NCBI GenBank assembly: GCA_010030205.1
Contig: RGQD01000009.1
Coordinates: forward strand, 1 to 36,566
DNA length: 36,566 bases
Direction: 5' to 3'
From: Betaproteobacteria bacterium
GTDB lineage: Bacteria; Pseudomonadota; Gammaproteobacteria; Burkholderiales; Burkholderiaceae_C
In this document: positions 33,901 through 36,566 of the stretch, in pieces
Layout of the letters: every line of letters starts with the position of its first letter
Numbering within the stretch: position 1 is the stretch's first letter
Translations under genes and position numbers: made by a program
The notes under the pieces: model-generated
Database searches by the model: none
The model's input: only the letters and a program-made list of their open reading frames with translations
Told to the model about the DNA's origin: nothing

Positions 33901-34159
33901 TCTCGTAGCTGCGCGAGAACAGCTGGTTGATGCCGGCGATCGTGTTGACGGCTTCCTCGATCTTGCGGGTGACTTCGGACTCGACGACCTCGGGCGCTGC
34001 ACCCGGGTAATCGGTCTGCACGACGACGGTCGGGAAATCAATCTCAGGAAACTGGTCGACCTTCAGTCGCTGGTAAGAAAACAAGCCCAGCACGACGAAG
34101 GCCAGCATGACCATCACGGCCATCACCGGGTTGCCGATCGACAGGCGAGTGAACCACAT
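30950..34159 (-). CDS. RND efflux pump inner-membrane transporter (HAE1/AcrB family)
   Basis: This 1069-aa proton-driven multidrug transporter works as a trimer with the adjacent fusion protein and TolC. TM1 starts at residue 10 (NPVMAVMVMLAFVVLGLFSYQRL), the first porter domain at about 35, and the proton-relay pair D405-D406 in GLLIDDAIVVREN of TM4. The second half repeats the layout, with a TM7-like helix at about 555 (VTVSIALSTLVGAMALLPMLG) and LVTKNAILLVDFA in TM10. The length is typical. The MWFTRLSI-NPV start and F-E-ID-P block resemble MdtB/MexF-like HAE1 pumps of Betaproteobacteria; the substrate cannot be read. It lies 6 bp after the fusion-protein gene. Confidence 0.95.
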   Translation of the reverse strand: MWFTRLSIGNPVMAVMVMLAFVVLGLFSYQRLKVDQFPEIDFPTVVVQTDYPGAAPEVVESEVTRKIEEAVNTIAGINQLFSRSYESSSVVIVQFNLDVNGRRAADDVREKLAIVKASFRDEVKEPRVSRFDPASTPIFSIAVTSPDASKSVQELTTYADQVLTKRLENVRGVGSIAVVGGVKREINVYLKPQAMEAFGVGVEAVIAAVRTENQDLPAGSLRSREAERSVQIIGRFKRPEDLNELIVARRGGAGGQAVRLSQVADVVDGPEELENLALYNGQRMLALEVKKSQGENTIDVVDGLLSTIALLKPQLPPGMSLEVIRDGSRSIRVSVANVKRTLFEGALLTIVIVFLFLNSWRSTVITGLTLPIALIGTFAFMDMFGFTINMITLMAMSLCVGLLIDDAIVVRENIVRHVQMGKSAREAALAGTNEIGLAVLATTLSIVAVFLPIGFMSGIIGKFFREFGLTIVAAVMISMFVSFTLDPMLSSVWHDPAIDRGHKRGERFKPVGLYDHTLGRLTHAVDQAAHRLGDAYVATLAWSLRHKGVTVSIALSTLVGAMALLPMLGTEFVPKADYSETNLNYYTPVGSSLASTEARARQVDAILREMPEVKYTLSTINTGQAAGRNYVSVFIRLVDRKDRKRSVDEMSVPLRARLNALAGITVTHVGLVDSVGGGKPISLSIQGTDLVELQRLTTTLMAQLAKIPGLVDPDTSMKPPKPTVAIEVRRDAANDLGLSVGSITNSLRAMVAGQTVGDWRAANDQTYDIKVRLAPASRDNPQDLGRISLVLGSNPDGSSRSVRLSQVADIRAGFGAAQVNRRDLNRESELSANTDGRSVGEVSTDVRKLLAATPLPPGYSYRFGGSTKDMQESFGYALSALGLGVVFIYMILASQFRSFLQPLALMSSLPLTLIGVVGALLVWRSTLNMFSVIGVIMLMGLVTKNAILLVDFAIRSRATTTDDQGLEIPGLPRNEALLLAAKVRLRPIMMTTLAMIFGMLPLALALTEGSEQRAPMGQAVIGGVITSSLLTLVVVPVIYCWLDDLGAWIQRKLTRAMPAGQLGAAAASK

Positions 34160-34165
34160 GGCGGT

Positions 34166-35323
34166 TCAGCGGCTCGCGTCGGCCGAGGCCAACGCTGCGG
34201 CAACGGGCGGCATTTTCAGCAGAACGCCTGCAGGCACCAGCCCGGCGCTGGCTGCGAGCACCTGGTCGCCTTCGGCCAGGCCGGCCAGGATTTCGACCAC
34301 AGCGACGCCGTCGGACTGGCCGCGTGTGCCCAGGCTCAACATGCGCTGCTCGGTGCGGCCCTGGTTGATGCGAATCGCATAGGGCTTGGCCTGGTCGCTG
34401 CGCACCGTCGACAGTGGCAGCACCAGCGCGATGCGCTTGTCGAGCGAGATCCAGCCGCGCGCAAACAAGCCATTGCGCAGGCTGGGGTGCGGTGTCACGG
34501 CAAGATAAGCCGTCACGGTGCGTGAGCCGGCCTGGGCGCTGGGGTTGATCCGCACCACGCTGGCAGCCATCGTGTCGGTGCTGCCGTCGACCGTCAACCG
34601 GGCTTGCGCGCCGACCCTCAGCGCGGCCAGGTCTTGCGGTGCGATCGCAGCCTCGAGCTCGATCCGCGACAGGTCGACGATCTCCAGAATCTTGGCGTCG
34701 ACCGCGACCCGCTCGCCGGGCTGGGCCAAGCGCTGTGCGACCAGGCCCGCGATCGGTGCGACCAGCACTGCGTCGGCGCGCGACTTGCGGGCCAGTTCCA
34801 CGGCTGCCAGCGCGGCTTGCAAGGTGGCCTGGGCACCGGCTTCGCTCGATGCCGAGCTGTCCAGCGCGGTGGGCGAGATAAAGCCCTGGGCCACCAAGGC
34901 CTTGTTGTTCGTGAATTGGCGTTGGGCAATCTCCAACTGCGCGCGCGCCGCAGCGGCCTGCTGCTCGGCTTGGCGCAAGCGCCAATCAAACTCGGTCGCG
35001 TCAAGCTGACCGAGTTGTTGGCCGGCGCGCACGGCGTCACCTTCGCGAACGTCGAGTCGCTGGATTTCAGCGGCCACCCGGGCTTTGACGAAAGCGCTGT
35101 TGACCGCCCTCAGGCTGCCCGAGGCGTCCAGAACTCTTGTCAGCGGCAGGCGCATCACCATGGTCACGTCTTGCGTCCCCAACTCCAGCGCGTTGATCGC
35201 GGCGCTGGCCGCCGCGGCGGGCGGTGCCACGGCGGGTTGGCGCGGCCTGAGCGAACGCACGCCGAACACGATCAAGACCAACAGAACAATCGACAGCAGT
35301 AACCAACGGAGCCAGGTTTTCAT
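34166..35323 (-). CDS. RND efflux periplasmic adaptor (membrane fusion protein)
   Basis: This 385-aa HlyD/AcrA-family adaptor bridges the pump and TolC. It has an N-terminal membrane anchor (WLRWLLLSIVLLVLIVFGVRSL, 4-25) without a lipobox. The first lipoyl half-motif is VKARVAAEIQRLDVREGDAVRAGQQLGQLD, the second is VLVAPIAGLVAQRLAQPGERV, and between them lies a helical hairpin rich in Ala/Gln (AEQQAAAARAQLEIAQRQF). The beta-barrel and membrane-proximal domain follow (VGAQARLTVDG; GLFARGWISL). Gaps of 6 bp to tetR upstream and 6 bp to the pump downstream show one operon. Confidence 0.94.
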   Translation of the reverse strand: MKTWLRWLLLSIVLLVLIVFGVRSLRPRQPAVAPPAAAASAAINALELGTQDVTMVMRLPLTRVLDASGSLRAVNSAFVKARVAAEIQRLDVREGDAVRAGQQLGQLDATEFDWRLRQAEQQAAAARAQLEIAQRQFTNNKALVAQGFISPTALDSSASSEAGAQATLQAALAAVELARKSRADAVLVAPIAGLVAQRLAQPGERVAVDAKILEIVDLSRIELEAAIAPQDLAALRVGAQARLTVDGSTDTMAASVVRINPSAQAGSRTVTAYLAVTPHPSLRNGLFARGWISLDKRIALVLPLSTVRSDQAKPYAIRINQGRTEQRMLSLGTRGQSDGVAVVEILAGLAEGDQVLAASAGLVPAGVLLKMPPVAAALASADASR

Positions 35324-35329
35324 GAAGGA

Positions 35330-36007
35330 TCAGCGAGACAGTGATGGGGTTGGCCGGCCGGCCTTGGGTTGAGCCGCCGGTTGGGCGCACAGCCCGTCGA
35401 GCACCAGGTTCACATGCTGGGCGATGAAGGCCGGGCCATCGAGGTGCCAGTCCAGCGCGCAGGCGCCCAGCGAATGGCGGTGCAGGCAAATCATCACCAG
35501 CGGCAGCACCAAGGAGTGGACCGCATGGCCGATATCGACGCTTCGGAATTCACCTTGTGCGATGCCCCGGCGAACGATGCCGCCGAGCAACTGGTGGGCC
35601 GGCTCGACCACTGCGCTGGCATAGTGTTGTGCGATGTCGGGGAAGTTGCGCACCTCGGTGATCACCAGCTTGAACACGCCGGCGGCCGGGCTGTCGTAGA
35701 GCTGGGTCCACCAGTCGATCAGCATGCCGCGCAGCAACGCGCCCGCGCTGCCTTCAAACCGGGCTGCCATGTCGGCGCCCTCGGCGATTCTGGCCGACAG
35801 GTGGTGGCTGATCACCGCTTTGAGCAGGTCTTCCTTGCTCGGGTAGTAGCGGTACAGCGTGCCTTTGGAGACACCCGCATGCAAAGCCACCTCTTCAGCC
35901 CGGGTCGCCGCAAAGCCTTTTTCGACAAAAAGCTCGAGTGCTGCGGCCAGCAGTTCCTGCGGGCGGGCTTGTTTGCGGCGGCGATGACTGGGTTCGGTGC
36001 TGGGCAT
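35330..36007 (-). CDS. TetR-family transcriptional regulator of the efflux operon
   Basis: This 225-aa repressor-type protein is the first gene of the pump operon. The N-terminal helix-turn-helix is classical TetR/AcrR: ELLAAALELFVEKGFAATRAEEVALHAGVSKGTLYRYYPSKEDLLKAVI (about 19-67). The C-terminal ligand domain has a tryptophan/aromatic-rich patch (IDWWTQLYDSP) that could form a drug pocket. I chose the ATG at 36007; the ORF extension to 36385 runs through the promoter and antisense to the divergent gene. No ribosome site precedes it and the predicted transcript leader is only about 15 nt. The operator at 36009-36030 implies autoregulation together with control of the pump. Confidence 0.92.
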   Translation of the reverse strand: MPSTEPSHRRRKQARPQELLAAALELFVEKGFAATRAEEVALHAGVSKGTLYRYYPSKEDLLKAVISHHLSARIAEGADMAARFEGSAGALLRGMLIDWWTQLYDSPAAGVFKLVITEVRNFPDIAQHYASAVVEPAHQLLGGIVRRGIAQGEFRSVDIGHAVHSLVLPLVMICLHRHSLGACALDWHLDGPAFIAQHVNLVLDGLCAQPAAQPKAGRPTPSLSR

Positions 36008-36008
36008 T

Positions 36009-36030
36009 TTATTGACTAATGGGTCAGTAA
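36009..36030. promoter_or_regulatory. Probable TetR operator
   Basis: TTATTGAC-TAATGG-GTCAGTAA is a 22-bp near-perfect palindrome: TTA-x-TGAC, 6-bp spacer, GTCA-x-TAA, with one mismatched pair. It starts 2 bp upstream of the tetR ATG, overlaps the -10 box and should cover the transcription start. That position fits repression by the TetR protein encoded next to it. The AT-rich block stands out from the GC-rich surroundings. Confidence 0.72.
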
Positions 36031-36057
36031 TGTAGCCGCAGGCCCTCGATGGGTCAA
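36029..36057 (-). promoter_or_regulatory. Sigma70-like promoter of the tetR-efflux operon
   Basis: Read on the minus strand: -35 TTGACC (36057-36052), a 17-bp spacer, then -10 TACATT (36034-36029). Both boxes match the consensus at four or more positions at ideal spacing. The predicted start is near 36022, giving a leader of about 15 nt without a Shine-Dalgarno sequence. The 3' side overlaps the operator. Confidence 0.65.
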
Positions 36058-36122
36058 GCTGCCGCCGGCAAGCCACCGCCGAGTGGCCTGGCCGTACACT
36101 GCGCCGCCGCCCAAGAGATGCC

Positions 36123-36566
36123 ATGAACCGACGAAATCTGATGACCGCGATGTCGGCCGCTGCAGCCGCAGGGCTCGCAGGCTGCGCCGGACTCGGCGCA
36201 CCGACGGTGATCACGCTGAGCGAAACCGAGCTCAGGCTGCTGCTCGCAGCCGTGTTCCCGATCCAACGACGGGTGTTGGAGCTGTTGGACCTGGAGCTCA
36301 CAGCGCCGATGCTGCGCTTGTTGCCGGCGCAAAACCGCTTGGCGCTGACGTTGAACATGTCAAGCCGTGAGCGCTTGTCCGGCAAGGTCGGCAGCGGTCA
36401 TCTTGGGTTTGACAGCACGCTGCGCTACGACACCCGCGATGCTTCGGTCCGCCTGAACCAGGTCAGGATTGAAAGGCTGAGTTTCGATGCCAACCCCGCC
36501 GCCAACCCCGCTGCCCAGCCTAGCAGTGTGGCTCGGATAGGCCAGGCATTGGCCGAGCGCGCGCTC
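36123..36566 (+). CDS. DUF1439-type lipoprotein (3' partial)
   Basis: This reading frame is open to the right edge and absent from the ORF track because it has no stop in the window; 148 residues are visible. The N-terminus MNRRNLMTAMSAAAAAGLAGC is a lipoprotein signal with lipobox L-A-G-C21. The following TVITLSETELRLLLAAVFPIQRRVLELLDLEL-P-LRLLPAQNRLAL fits the DUF1439/YceB pattern of small periplasmic lipoproteins with a lipid-binding-like fold. The visible end has a 12-bp in-frame duplication (36489-36512) encoding NPAANPAA. AAGAG lies 8 nt upstream of the ATG. It is divergent from the efflux operon across a 115-bp gap. The function is unknown. Confidence 0.75.
   Translation, partial: MNRRNLMTAMSAAAAAGLAGCAGLGAPTVITLSETELRLLLAAVFPIQRRVLELLDLELTAPMLRLLPAQNRLALTLNMSSRERLSGKVGSGHLGFDSTLRYDTRDASVRLNQVRIERLSFDANPAANPAAQPSSVARIGQALAERAL

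Noticed and set aside
33281-34525. 414-aa plus-strand ORF (with a similar one at 32102-33178)
   Set aside because: Antisense to the RND pump and fusion-protein genes; composition typical of a shadow frame.

Overview
The window is GC-rich chromosomal DNA, densely packed with genes. It looks like a betaproteobacterium of the order Burkholderiales (Comamonadaceae or a near relative). That placement is inferred from a PHA regulator of the PhaR type, the waaA / tolC / PIMT-like / RND neighbourhood, the codon bias and the protein flavour; no rRNA or tRNA is present to confirm it. About 29 genes are supported. Two of them are frame-disrupted and the first and last run off the window. Many long ORFs in the track, including one of 1200 aa, are antisense shadows caused by high GC.

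Region 1 (1-10148) looks like a catabolic island. On the plus strand are LivH (partial), LivM, a family VIII type serine hydrolase, a thiolase-like protein, a DUF35 OB-fold/Zn-ribbon protein and a citryl-CoA-lyase-like protein. Facing them on the minus strand are a Baeyer-Villiger-type flavin monooxygenase, a LivK-like binding protein with a Tat-like signal, and a NylB-like serine hydrolase. Together they suggest uptake of a carboxylated or ketone-bearing compound, oxygenation to an ester or lactone, hydrolysis, and C-C cleavage of the CoA-thioester. The substrate cannot be read from the sequence.

Region 2 (10281-17928) holds an unrecognised 315-aa protein, a gamma-glutamyltransferase-like Ntn hydrolase, a divergent exonuclease VII pair whose large subunit carries an N-terminal DUF5710-like domain, a frame-disrupted SUI1/YciH gene, and a PD-(D/E)XK nuclease fused to an XPD/DinG-type Fe-S helicase. 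Region 3 (18007-23727) holds phaR, a frame-disrupted D-2-hydroxyacid dehydrogenase, rimO, a cystathionine beta-lyase gene and argG.

Region 4 (23843-28723) holds an alkylation-repair pair (ogt and an Ada-N/AraC/AlkA fusion), a phosphomannomutase/phosphoglucomutase and waaA. Region 5 (28767-36007, minus strand) is a tight efflux operon: tetR, membrane-fusion protein, RND pump, PIMT-like methyltransferase and tolC. It is preceded by a good sigma70-like promoter overlapped by a near-palindromic operator. A divergent DUF1439-type lipoprotein gene starts at 36123 and is cut by the window edge.

The most unusual non-coding signal is a set of short tandem arrays at gene boundaries. Three have a 14-bp period, one 17 bp and one 12 bp; four of the five start at or within a few bases of a stop codon. 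The only gene-free stretch over 300 bp is 1743-2067.
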